Source: Nitrospirota bacterium
GTDB taxonomy: Bacteria; Nitrospirota; 9FT-COMBO-42-15; HDB-SIOI813
NCBI GenBank assembly: GCA_016212215.1
Contig: JACRGV010000139.1
Span: 1-45,375, forward strand
Reading direction: 5' to 3'
DNA length: 45,375 nucleotides
Positions 8,471 through 16,365 of the stretch are shown here, piece after piece. The notes below the pieces were generated by a model. That model worked only from the letters and a program-made list of their open reading frames with translations, did no database searches and was not told where the DNA came from. Numbering within the stretch: position 1 is the first letter of the stretch; each line of letters begins with the position of its first letter. The position numbers were made by a program, and so were the translations under genes.

Positions 8471-10258
8471 ATGAACCTTGACAAATACCGCCAGATTTTC
8501 TTTGATGAGACCTCAGAGGAACTCAATTCCCTTGAGAGCCTTGTCCTTGAGACTGAGAAAACACCTTTTGATATAGACGCGATAAACTCCATCTTCCGTC
8601 TGTTTCACCGCTTAAAATCTTCATCAGCAATGATGGGACTTCATAATTTCAGTGAACTATCTCATCAGGCAGAAGATTTATTATCAATTATTAAAGAAGG
8701 TAAAATCTCTGCAGACAAGACCGTTATAAGCATCCTTCTTTCTGTTATTGATGCTATGCGAAAGCTTATTAATATGGCAGAATCAGGGAATTTAGCAGGT
8801 TTTCAACCTGATGAGCTTATATCTCAATTAAATGAAATATGTACAGTTGCTGAGAATAAACCCCACCCTCACCTTAATCCTCTCCCTGAGGGAGAGGAAA
8901 TTTCCCTCCCGGATACTGATTTGAGGAGGAACAGTGTACCGCTCATAAAGGACATCGAAAATTCCCTCCCCTTCAAGGGGAGGGTCAGGGTGGGGATGGG
9001 GTCAGCGCCGGATGAAGTATCAATAACACAGCCGCACCACGGCCTGAATGTCATCAGAATTGATGAATCTGAGCTTAATGATCTGATTGATATGGCAGGT
9101 GACCTGATTTCCACGATATCAGAATTGGATAGAATAACTGATTATATTGACCGGATATCTTCAAATAAAGAGATACAGGATGTTAATCACAGGATTAATT
9201 ATGTAAAAAGGAAGGCAGATAAGCTTTCAATAAACATACATAACAGGCTATTGGGAACCAAGATGGTACCTGCAGGTGATATGTTTGAACGGCTTAAACG
9301 TGTTATACACGACCTTTCAATTAAAACAAATAAGTGCATTCAGGTGCTTATAAACGGTGCAGAGATAGAATTAGACAGGGCAATTGTTGATAAACTATTC
9401 AATCCATTGCTTCATATTGTTAGAAATGCAGTAGATCATGGAATTGAAGATGATGAAGTACGAATCAAGAGCGGTAAAACTCCCATTGCTGTAATTACAC
9501 TGTCTGCATCACTTGAAGGACATTTTGTAACTATAACAGTTGAGGATGACGGCAAAGGGATTGATATAGAAAAGGTTAAAAATGAATTAATAAAAAGGGG
9601 AATTGCTGATAAAAATGAGATAGATAAAATAAGTGAGAAAGAGATTATAGATTACCTGTTCATACCTGGATTCAGTACAAAAGAAGAGGCAACAGATATA
9701 TCCGGCAGAGGAATGGGGCTTGATATTGTAAAAGAGAATGTAAAAGAATTAAAGGGAGAGATAGCAATAATCCCTGTAAAAGCCAAGGGAACTACAGTTA
9801 AGATTACCATACCACAGACCTTGTCAATTATTCGGTGTCTACAGGTTTGTATAGGTAAAGAGACTTATTCCATACCATCTGAATCAATTATGGAGATTAT
9901 ACCTTTCAGGGAAAAGGAATTTATGACTGTTAAGGGCCGGCCATTATTACTATACAGGGGATCACCTGTTCCGGTAGCAGACATAGATAACATACTTAAT
10001 ATAAAATCTGATGACAAATCAATATCATCTCATGTAATCATCAGCAAAGAAGAGGTGAAAGCGGCAATACCTGTAAGCAACATCATAGGTGAACAGGATA
10101 TCCTGATAAAACACCTTGGACAATCATTTTCAGGAGTTGTAGGTATATTGGGTGTCGGTATTTTAGCAGGGGGCAGATTATCATTAATTATGGACACTGA
10201 TTTCCTCCTGCGAATATATCTTAAAAAAGGGGTGCCTGATGACAGAATCCATGCTTAA
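8471..10258 (+). CDS. cheA: CheA-type histidine kinase with repeat-encoded linker
   Basis: 595 residues. Hpt with His46 (FHRLKSSSAMMG), no recognisable P2, dimerisation about 190-275, ATPase with HIVRNAVDHGIED, EDDGKGID and GRGMGLDIV, then a CheW-like C-terminus. A GTG at 8450 would add seven residues from the repeat; I prefer the ATG at 8471 because MNLDKYRQIFFDE is the usual CheA opening and GGAG lies eight bases ahead, itself inside the repeat end. Residues about 130-178 are encoded by an inserted core-b repeat, replacing the P1-P3 linker. The 3' end overlaps cheC by 20 bases, implying coupling with the adaptation phosphatase/deamidase genes. Confidence 0.93.
   Translation: MNLDKYRQIFFDETSEELNSLESLVLETEKTPFDIDAINSIFRLFHRLKSSSAMMGLHNFSELSHQAEDLLSIIKEGKISADKTVISILLSVIDAMRKLINMAESGNLAGFQPDELISQLNEICTVAENKPHPHLNPLPEGEEISLPDTDLRRNSVPLIKDIENSLPFKGRVRVGMGSAPDEVSITQPHHGLNVIRIDESELNDLIDMAGDLISTISELDRITDYIDRISSNKEIQDVNHRINYVKRKADKLSINIHNRLLGTKMVPAGDMFERLKRVIHDLSIKTNKCIQVLINGAEIELDRAIVDKLFNPLLHIVRNAVDHGIEDDEVRIKSGKTPIAVITLSASLEGHFVTITVEDDGKGIDIEKVKNELIKRGIADKNEIDKISEKEIIDYLFIPGFSTKEEATDISGRGMGLDIVKENVKELKGEIAIIPVKAKGTTVKITIPQTLSIIRCLQVCIGKETYSIPSESIMEIIPFREKEFMTVKGRPLLLYRGSPVPVADIDNILNIKSDDKSISSHVIISKEEVKAAIPVSNIIGEQDILIKHLGQSFSGVVGILGVGILAGGRLSLIMDTDFLLRIYLKKGVPDDRIHA
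8858..9003. repeat. Core-b repeat inserted in frame within cheA
   Basis: Inside the coding region are CCTCTCCC-TGA-GGGAGAGG (8879-8897) and CCCTCCCC-TTCAA-GGGGAGGG (8964-8984), enclosed by CCCCACCCT (8861) and AGGGTGGGGATGGGG (8989-9001). This is the same core as the intergenic copies at 6165-6258 and 31006-31105. It keeps the reading frame open and encodes Pro/Gly/Glu-rich sequence (PHPHLNPLPEGEE, LPFKGRVRVGMG). Confidence 0.93.
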
Positions 10259-10832
10259 TAATAATGGCATAGCCAGGTTAGACATGATTGCAAAGGTTGG
10301 GGCTGATAAGACTGCCGGTGCACTTTCCAAATGGACAGGAATGAGAATAAAGGCAACAAGCTCCAGTGCATCAATAGTCCATTATTCAAAACTTCTTGAA
10401 CCGTCATTCTCTCCTGAGGATATTGTTACAGCAATACTTATCCGGGTCTCCGGCAGTATGGAAGGTTACCTTATATTCCTTTTTGATGAAAGGAGTGTAC
10501 TGACCATTGTTAAGAAAATCCTCCATAAAGAGATTGACACTGTATTGGATTCAGATAATCTGACAATCTCTGTTATAGAAGAAACAGGAAATATAATAGG
10601 TACAGCATTTTTAAATACTATTGCGGCAAATTATAATCTTGAAATGTATCCTTCATCTCCGGTCACAGCATCTGACTTGTGTGGTGCAATATTGGAATCT
10701 GTAATCGCACAATTTGCAATCAGAGGAGAACACGCATTAAGCTGTCAGATCTCATTCAGTTCAGATGATGAGGAAATAAAAGGTATATTCTCAATGCTGC
10801 CGGACGATATTAACGCGTGGAATTCAATATGA
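10239..10832 (+). CDS. cheC: CheY-P phosphatase CheC
   Basis: 197 residues, CheC/CheX/FliY family. The phosphatase signature Ser/Asp-x3-Glu-x2-Asn-x22-Pro is met by Ser111, Glu115, Asn118 and Pro141 (SVIEETGNIIGTAFLNT...YPSSP). The second half has ASDLCGAILESVIAQF, and no clear second active site, so it may have one functional centre. Overlap with cheA (20 bases) and ATGA overlap with cheD show a tight cheA-cheC-cheD unit, matching the known CheC-CheD binding. AAGGGG precedes the ATG at 10239; a second in-frame ATG is at 10251. Confidence 0.88.
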   Translation: MTESMLNNNGIARLDMIAKVGADKTAGALSKWTGMRIKATSSSASIVHYSKLLEPSFSPEDIVTAILIRVSGSMEGYLIFLFDERSVLTIVKKILHKEIDTVLDSDNLTISVIEETGNIIGTAFLNTIAANYNLEMYPSSPVTASDLCGAILESVIAQFAIRGEHALSCQISFSSDDEEIKGIFSMLPDDINAWNSI

Positions 10833-11317
10833 AAATTATTAACATTGGCGTTGGTGAACTTGCTGTTTCAACTGAACCCGCTGTCTTCAAGACTATACTT
10901 GGTTCCTGTGTAGGTGTTGCGCTATATGCAAACCAGGAAAGGCTCGGCGGATTAATCCATATTTTTTTACCCCGGATGCCAAGGATGAACAACCAGGACG
11001 GTAACAGGGCAAAATATGCCGATACAGGTATCCCTCTGTTGATAACTACGATTGAGAACAGATATGGGGTTGCCAAAAATAAACTTGTTGCAAAGATAGC
11101 AGGCGGTGCAAATATGTTCCCGTTTAAGAAAATCACATCGCCATTACTGGATATAGGCTCAAACAATATAACAATAGTTAAGGAAACACTTGACCGGCTG
11201 AGGATACCAATAATCGAGGAGGATGTCGGGGCGACTTACGGAAGGCGGATAGAGTTTCATCTTGATACCGGGAAATTTATTATATTTAGTGCAAACATGC
11301 AGGGGGTATTAAAATGA
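10829..11317 (+). CDS. cheD: Chemoreceptor glutamine deamidase CheD
   Basis: 162 residues. CheD deamidates receptor glutamines and binds CheC. Catalytic residues in the family positions: Cys27 (ILGSCVGV) and His45 (GGLIHIFLP), with Thr22 and YADTGIP also conserved. The AGGGAN-type segment AKIAGGANMF is present. I start at the ATG at 10829 because it overlaps the cheC stop as ATGA and gives the canonical MKIINIGVGE opening; the upstream GTG at 10817 is less likely. The gene overlaps the next receiver gene by four bases. Confidence 0.93.
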   Translation: MKIINIGVGELAVSTEPAVFKTILGSCVGVALYANQERLGGLIHIFLPRMPRMNNQDGNRAKYADTGIPLLITTIENRYGVAKNKLVAKIAGGANMFPFKKITSPLLDIGSNNITIVKETLDRLRIPIIEEDVGATYGRRIEFHLDTGKFIIFSANMQGVLK

Positions 11318-11682
11318 AGAACAGGATACTTATAGTAGATGATGCAATGCTTATAAGGATGATGTTAAAGGATATCATGGAGAATAACGGATATATAGTA
11401 GTGGGGGAGGCTGATGATGCTGACCAGGCTTTTGATGTCTACCAGGAAACACAACCTGACCTTGTTACAATGGATATTACCCTTACATCATCCAGCGGCA
11501 TAGATGCCATCCGCAATATTTTAAATTATGATAATAATGCAAGGATTGTAGTAATTTCCGCACTTGAACAGAAAAAGGTGATTATGGAGGCTTTGAAGTA
11601 CGGCGCCAAGGATTTTATTATTAAGCCTTTTGAGGAAGACCGGGTAATAAACTCTGTGAAAAACCTATTGTCGTATGCTTGA
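11314..11682 (+). CDS. CheY-like single-domain response regulator
   Basis: 122 residues, receiver only. Seen: IVDDAMLIRMMLKDIME, phospho-Asp in LVTMDITLTSSSG, Ser/Ala switch in VVISALEQ, Lys in IIKPFEED. The opening and the KDIMENNGY stretch resemble the CheY of Gram-positive and CheC/CheD-type systems. It overlaps the cheD stop by four bases (ATGA) and closes the plus-strand chemotaxis run. It is the natural substrate candidate for the adjacent CheC. Confidence 0.92.
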   Translation: MKNRILIVDDAMLIRMMLKDIMENNGYIVVGEADDADQAFDVYQETQPDLVTMDITLTSSSGIDAIRNILNYDNNARIVVISALEQKKVIMEALKYGAKDFIIKPFEEDRVINSVKNLLSYA

Positions 11683-11692
11683 ACGAGTCATA

Positions 11693-11804
11693 CGAAAATC
11701 ACCCCCCCAGCCCCCCCTTGAACAAAGGGGGGATTGCCGTTGGCCTTTGTGAACATCAGGAACTTCCCCCCCCTTACTAAGGGGGGGATGGGGGGTGATT
11801 TTCC
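11693..11804. terminator. Core-c palindrome between convergent genes, possible bidirectional terminator
   Basis: Two adjacent poly-C/poly-G hairpins, CCCCCC-TTGAACAAA-GGGGGG (11712-11733) and CCCCCCC-TTACTAA-GGGGGGG (11767-11788), enclosed by outer CCCCCCC/GGGGGGG arms. The element fills the gap between the plus-strand receiver gene and the minus-strand run, where a two-way terminator would be useful. There is only a weak T-tract (gatttt) beyond the stem, so termination is inferred. It is the same core as at the two window ends and near fliN. Confidence 0.6.
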
Positions 11805-12107
11805 TCACACACTTATATCAATATGATGTTTTTGTTCTGAAGGGTCATTCTTTTCTTTTTCATCTTCTTCCTGCTTTTCTTTGTTGCTCTGCTCTTCATT
11901 TTTTTGCCTGTCATATTTTACACTAATATCCACTTTGTCTGAAGGAGCAATATCCTCAATCTTTTTAGTCTTTTTTTCTGATGCTTTCTGGTTTTGATGT
12001 TCGAGGCGGGACTGTTCTATCTGTGCATAATGCTGTTGAACCTGTTGAACCTTTTCAACACTTGATATGTTTGTAAGTATCTGGTGTATATTGTTTACGT
12101 TCGACAT
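11805..12107 (-). CDS. Small charged protein of unknown function, MCP-linked
   Basis: 100 residues. I do not recognise a named domain. The first half is Gln-rich and probably helical (SSVEKVQQVQQHYAQIEQSR); the second half is very rich in Lys, Glu and Asp and likely disordered. No signal peptide or membrane segment. The start overlaps the mcp stop as TAATG, so it is translated with the MCP. Similar short Gln/Lys/Glu proteins beginning MSN-Asn occur in flagellar and chemotaxis clusters of deltaproteobacteria, from memory; homology is not tested here. Its coding 3' end abuts the core-c repeat. Confidence 0.7.
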   Translation of the reverse strand: MSNVNNIHQILTNISSVEKVQQVQQHYAQIEQSRLEHQNQKASEKKTKKIEDIAPSDKVDISVKYDRQKNEEQSNKEKQEEDEKEKNDPSEQKHHIDISV

Positions 12108-13780
12108 TATAGCTTAAACTGGCTTGTCATGGCCTGAAGCTCAGAGGCGATCTTTGAAAGCTCATGTGCAGCACTGCTTGTCTCACTTACACTGGAGTAT
12201 GCCTCTTTTGTTACAGTAGATATGCCCTCCATATTCGCCGACACTTCTCCGGCAGCAGCAGACTGTTCTTCTGTAGCTGCTGCTATCTGCTGTATCATAT
12301 CAGAGACATTTTTAACCATATCAATTATGGCATTAAGGCTCTCACCTGCCTCTGAGGCAAGGCCAACACCTTCTTCAACATCCTTTCTACCGCTATTCAT
12401 TGAATCTACTGCACCGGATGTCCTTTTCTGAATAACATCTATCTTGGTTTTAATCTCTTTTGTTGCCTTTGTAGTCCTCTCAGCAAGTTTTCTTACCTCA
12501 TCTGCAACTACAGCAAAACCCTTGCCGTGTACCCCTGCCCTTGCCGCCTCGATAGCGGCATTTAATGCAAGGAGATTTGTCTGATCAGCAATATCATTGA
12601 TTACCGTTACTATCTCTCCGATCTGATCAGAGCTCTTTCCAAGCTCTCCAATTGTAACAGCAGATTCTTCTACTGACTTTGCAATATTCCTCATCCCCCC
12701 TACTGTCTCTGATACTATGTTGCCTCCTTTTACTGCCATATCAGATGCCTTTTTGGAAAAATCGGCTGCCTTACCTGCATTCTTTGCAACCTCTACTACT
12801 GTTGCACTCATCTGTTCAATTGCTGAGGCTACCTGTGTAACCTGAATATTCTGATTCTGTGTACCTTTTGAAATCTGCTCCGCTGTGGCAGACAACTGCA
12901 TGGCAGAAAAACCTACCTTTTGAGTCAATTCAACAACCTTTATTAAAACCGATGATAGTTTATCAACAAACTTATTAAACCCTTGTGATACCTCCCCTAT
13001 TTCATCGTTACGGTCTGTATCTAATCTACGCCTGAGATCTCCTTCACCGCTTGCAATGTCTTTAAAAACACCTGAGAGCTGCTGCAATGGTTTTATAACT
13101 GCATTGATAATCATAAAAGCCATTGCAATGCAAACCAAAACAGCGGCTAATATCATTACATTTATTACCAACCCATTCTTCTTTGCATTTTTACCTATAC
13201 CATCAATAGCAGTCTTGAACATAGCTTCTTCATTGTTGATGTATGTTTCAAGTTCCTGATTAAGCCTTGATGAAATATTGCTGAATTCTCTTTGTTCATA
13301 AGAAAAGCCTCGCAGCTCACCCCCGCCCTGACCCTCCCCCATCAAGGGGGAGGGATATATTTTTGTACCCTGATCCTCCTTTGTCATTTGAAATTGTGAG
13401 GATAGAATAAGCTTGGCACCCTGTTTATAAAAATCATTATATAACCTATCAATGCGATCAATTCTATTTAAATGTTCAGGGTTATCATTCTCACTGCCTC
13501 TTATCTTAGTTAATAGGGATAAGAAATGCCTGTTCAGTTCATCAGTTTTTGAAAGTCTTCTGCTATCCGACATAGCCGCTGCATTAGAAAACTGTTCACT
13601 GATAGATTTGAAGTCTTCCATTAAACTCTTAGAATCCTGCATATTGACATAAGCGGTATTTTTCAGAAAATTGGACTCAAGCAGGGTATTTCTGTTAGAA
13701 ACGAAAGAATAAATTCCTGTTGCAATCAATAATATTGCAATTATACTGAAACTTAATAGTATCTTATTTTTAATTTTCAT
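12107..13780 (-). CDS. mcp: Methyl-accepting chemotaxis protein with HAMP and repeat-encoded insert
   Basis: 557 residues. N-terminal membrane segment (about 7-27), periplasmic domain about 28-205, second membrane segment about 206-227, HAMP about 228-280 ([21 protein letters not shown]...[11 protein letters not shown]), then the signalling coiled coil with tip [21 protein letters not shown]. Residues 139-163 ([18 protein letters not shown]) come from an inserted palindromic repeat in the ligand-binding region. TAATG overlaps join it to the HDOD gene upstream and to the small charged gene downstream, so all three are probably co-translated. Confidence 0.94.
   Translation of the reverse strand: MKIKNKILLSFSIIAILLIATGIYSFVSNRNTLLESNFLKNTAYVNMQDSKSLMEDFKSISEQFSNAAAMSDSRRLSKTDELNRHFLSLLTKIRGSENDNPEHLNRIDRIDRLYNDFYKQGAKLILSSQFQMTKEDQGTKIYPSPLMGEGQGGGELRGFSYEQREFSNISSRLNQELETYINNEEAMFKTAIDGIGKNAKKNGLVINVMILAAVLVCIAMAFMIINAVIKPLQQLSGVFKDIASGEGDLRRRLDTDRNDEIGEVSQGFNKFVDKLSSVLIKVVELTQKVGFSAMQLSATAEQISKGTQNQNIQVTQVASAIEQMSATVVEVAKNAGKAADFSKKASDMAVKGGNIVSETVGGMRNIAKSVEESAVTIGELGKSSDQIGEIVTVINDIADQTNLLALNAAIEAARAGVHGKGFAVVADEVRKLAERTTKATKEIKTKIDVIQKRTSGAVDSMNSGRKDVEEGVGLASEAGESLNAIIDMVKNVSDMIQQIAAATEEQSAAAGEVSANMEGISTVTKEAYSSVSETSSAAHELSKIASELQAMTSQFKL
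13292..13366. repeat. Palindromic repeat inserted in frame within an MCP gene
   Basis: Plus-strand CAGCTCACCCCCGCCCTGACC followed by the hairpin CCCTCCCCC-ATCAA-GGGGGAGGG (13332-13353). The same unit with the same right edge is in fliK (44376-44420) and in the intergenic gap at 31156-31196. Read on the minus strand it encodes [15 protein letters not shown]. Confidence 0.9.
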
Positions 13781-14634
13781 TAATACCAGAACTTTTCTTT
13801 TTCAGCCTGATAATTATTATAAACAACATCAACCAGATTTTTTAATTTGTCTTCAGAAAGTTTAAGCAATAACGCAGACTCTGAATTAACAATATCAATC
13901 TCCTCGATAGGTTTCCTGGTTCCAATCCCCATTTTAAGACACAACAAATCAGCAAGATTTACTATTAGAGATATTTTTCCGGCGTAGAAAGGATACTCTT
14001 TTAAAGTCACCATATAACCTTTGTGATGGTATCTTATTGCATTCTCCAGTTCTTCAGACAACTTCCATTTTTTAACTACCAGTGCACCGACCTCAGTATG
14101 ATTAAAACCGAATAACTGTTCCTCTGCAGTATAAAAAGGTACGCTGTCATTATAATTTTTCTCTATAACCTGCATGTATTTTTCAGGGTCATGATTATTA
14201 AGTATCTGCTTTCCAATGTCATGCAAAAGACCGGCTAAGAATGCCTCTTCAGGGTCAGGAGAGTGTATCTCCTTTGCGACTAAGAACGAGGCAGTAGAAA
14301 CACCTACGGCATGTTCCCACATCATTGCCTCAGTCAGCCCGACCTTTCTGTTTATTGATTTGGTCACAACTGCAAGGACTATATTCCTTATCATGCCGAA
14401 TCCGAGTATCATGATGGCTGTTGAAAGGGTTCTGATAGTACGCGGAACTCCATAAAAAGGGGAGTTTGCAATCTTAAGTATCCTCGTTGCAAGTGCCTGG
14501 TCTACAGATATGGCCTTCTGAAGTTTCTCAGATGTGGTATTAGGGTCGGCAACCATTACCAGTATCTGATGTGCAACATTCGGCATCGGCGGGATCTCAC
14601 AACTGCTGAGTATAACATCATCTACAGTAGTCAT
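13780..14634 (-). CDS. HDOD-domain signalling protein
   Basis: 284 residues from the ATG at 14634. The HDOD domain (about 10-210) is shown by LPPMPNV-like [48 protein letters not shown] and [15 protein letters not shown] proteins are HD-superfamily regulators without certain catalytic activity and occur in chemotaxis and motility loci. An upstream GTG at 14655 is in the repeat; the ATG at 14634 has GGAG eight bases ahead and is itself the end of the core-d repeat. It is translationally coupled to the MCP by TAATG. Confidence 0.9.
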   Translation of the reverse strand: MTTVDDVILSSCEIPPMPNVAHQILVMVADPNTTSEKLQKAISVDQALATRILKIANSPFYGVPRTIRTLSTAIMILGFGMIRNIVLAVVTKSINRKVGLTEAMMWEHAVGVSTASFLVAKEIHSPDPEEAFLAGLLHDIGKQILNNHDPEKYMQVIEKNYNDSVPFYTAEEQLFGFNHTEVGALVVKKWKLSEELENAIRYHHKGYMVTLKEYPFYAGKISLIVNLADLLCLKMGIGTRKPIEEIDIVNSESALLLKLSEDKLKNLVDVVYNNYQAEKEKFWY

Positions 14635-14811
14635 ACGAAAATCTCCATAGCCCACCCTCCCCCTAACCCCCTCCCGTCAAGGGAGGGGGAATATTCTATG
14701 TACCCTCTCCCCTGGCGGGAGAGCTGCAATTAAATTCCTAACAAATTCCTCCCCCCTCCTTTGCGGGGGGAGGCAGGAGGGGGGCCGGGTGAGGGGGAAT
14801 TTCTATTATTT
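14635..14811. repeat. Core-d palindromic repeat, minus orientation
   Basis: This is the reverse complement of the 8285-8470 element, sharing the aattaaattcctaacaaattcc spacer, the CTCTCCC/GGGAGAG hairpin and the CCTCCCCCCT/AGGAGGGGGG arms. The side facing the HDOD gene ends in the ctatggagatttt leader with that gene's start codon. Confidence 0.88.
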
Positions 14812-14812
14812 T

Positions 14813-15259
14813 TTATGGCAATTTAAGCAGGTTATCAAGGTTTAAAACTGTAATCAGTCTTTCTTCCTGTTTTCCGACACCGGTAATATAATCAGAACTT
14901 TTTGAACTGTCTATTGAAGGACATGGTTCAATAAAATCCCTGTTTAATATAATTACATCAATTACAATATCAACTACCAAGCCTGCTAACCTCCCTCCGG
15001 CATCTACAATAATTATCCTCGATGCCTCTGTGATCGAGGTTACGTTTTTTCCCATCCTCTTCCTTAAATCTATTATTGGAATAATCTTCCCTCTGAGATT
15101 TACAACTCCGTCTACATAAGAAGGGGCCTTGGGGACTTTAACAGCATCTATTACCCTGATAATCTCCTGTACTCTCATTATATGGATCCCATAATCCTCA
15201 TTACCGACACGGAAGGTTACTAACTGTAAATTGTTTTCTATAAGGGTTTCTGTTTTCAT
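14813..15259 (-). CDS. cheW: Chemotaxis coupling protein CheW
   Basis: 148 residues, a single CheW domain: QLVTFRVGNEDYGIHIMRVQEIIR, PKAPSYVDGVVNLRGKIIPIIDLRKRMG, TGVGKQEERLITVLNLDNLLKL. The gene lies 40 bases downstream of cheB in the minus-strand chemosensory set and is its last gene before the core-d repeat. It most likely serves the CheA at 16366-18228. Confidence 0.95.
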   Translation of the reverse strand: MKTETLIENNLQLVTFRVGNEDYGIHIMRVQEIIRVIDAVKVPKAPSYVDGVVNLRGKIIPIIDLRKRMGKNVTSITEASRIIIVDAGGRLAGLVVDIVIDVIILNRDFIEPCPSIDSSKSSDYITGVGKQEERLITVLNLDNLLKLP

Positions 15260-15299
15260 ATAGTTCTAATCTCCTGAATCACAGTTCTAATCTACAAAC

Positions 15300-16346
15300 T
15301 CATAATGCATTTACTATCTCTTCAGCCATCTTTCCAAGCGGCACTATCTTATCTACACATCCGCTGTCAATTGCCGCCTTAGGCATCCCGAATATAACTG
15401 AGGTTTCCTCATCCTGTGCAAGTGTCCTGCCCTTTGCCTTTCTGACAGCCATAATGCCTTCTTTTCCATCCTGTCCCATCCCTGTCAATATTACACCGAG
15501 TGTATGTTCATTATATGCCTCAACAACAGAGGTGATTCCAATGTCAACAGAAGGCATGTGAAGCATAGGCGGCTCTTTACTTAATTTTACACAAACCTCA
15601 TCCCCAATCCTCCTCCTGACTGTAAGATGAAAACCTCCAGGCGATATCAAAACCAGACCGGGCTTTACTATATCACCCTCCTTTGCCTCTCTAACCTCTA
15701 TCTGACTTATCTCATTCATCCTCTCTGCAAAGGATGCTGTAAACAAAGGAAGCATGTGCTGAATTAACAATACACCGCAAGGTAAATTTTTAGGCAGCCT
15801 CGGTATTACCTCCTGCAGGGACTTTGGGCCTCCTGTAGAGGCACCGATTACAACCACTTTTATTTTACTCCTGCTTTGTGAAGATGGACGTTCTATTGTT
15901 GAATATGGTTTAACAGCTCCTGAGGTCTGAGTTATTTTTATCTTTTTTACACCAAGGGCTTTTATCTTTCTGATAAGTTCCTCTTTAATATTAATTATGC
16001 CTGCAATATTTCCTGTAATATGTTTTGGAATATAATCCACTGCACCGTATTCAAGTGCCTTGATTGTCTCTTTAGCGCCTTCTTCAGTAAGAGAGCTTAT
16101 CATTATTACAGGTATTGGGTTCTCTTTCATTATCACTTTCAGGGCCTCAAGCCCTGTCATAACCGGCATTTCTATATCCATTGTAATAATGTCCGGCTGT
16201 AATGTCTTAATCTTTTTTAATGCATCTGCGCCATTTATAGCCTCACCTGCCACCTGTATAGCAGGGTCAGCATTCAGCATCCCTACAATTGCCCTCCGCA
16301 TAAATGCAGAGTCATCCACTACCATTACTTTTATCGGGTTAGTCAT
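15300..16346 (-). CDS. cheB: Chemotaxis methylesterase/deamidase CheB
   Basis: 348 residues. Receiver about 5-120 (MVVDDSAFMRRAI, phospho-Asp in ITMDIEMPVMTG) and methylesterase about 165-345 with Ser in IGASTGGPKS, His in IQHMLPLFTASFAERM and Asp in ILTGMGQDGKEG. Second CheB of the window, paired with the CheA and CheR of the minus-strand set. AGAGG lies about nine bases before the ATG; the upstream cheA ends 19 bases away. Confidence 0.95.
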   Translation of the reverse strand: MTNPIKVMVVDDSAFMRRAIVGMLNADPAIQVAGEAINGADALKKIKTLQPDIITMDIEMPVMTGLEALKVIMKENPIPVIMISSLTEEGAKETIKALEYGAVDYIPKHITGNIAGIINIKEELIRKIKALGVKKIKITQTSGAVKPYSTIERPSSQSRSKIKVVVIGASTGGPKSLQEVIPRLPKNLPCGVLLIQHMLPLFTASFAERMNEISQIEVREAKEGDIVKPGLVLISPGGFHLTVRRRIGDEVCVKLSKEPPMLHMPSVDIGITSVVEAYNEHTLGVILTGMGQDGKEGIMAVRKAKGRTLAQDEETSVIFGMPKAAIDSGCVDKIVPLGKMAEEIVNAL

Positions 16347-16365
16347 CTGAGTAAACCTCTATTTA

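Noticed and set aside
8869-9114. Minus-strand open frame across the cheA repeat
   Set aside because: It is an antisense shadow of a palindrome; both strands of the repeat are open.
11693-11804. Classical intrinsic terminator with U-tract
   Set aside because: The stems are strong but the T-run is only four bases; I list it as a possible terminator at moderate confidence.
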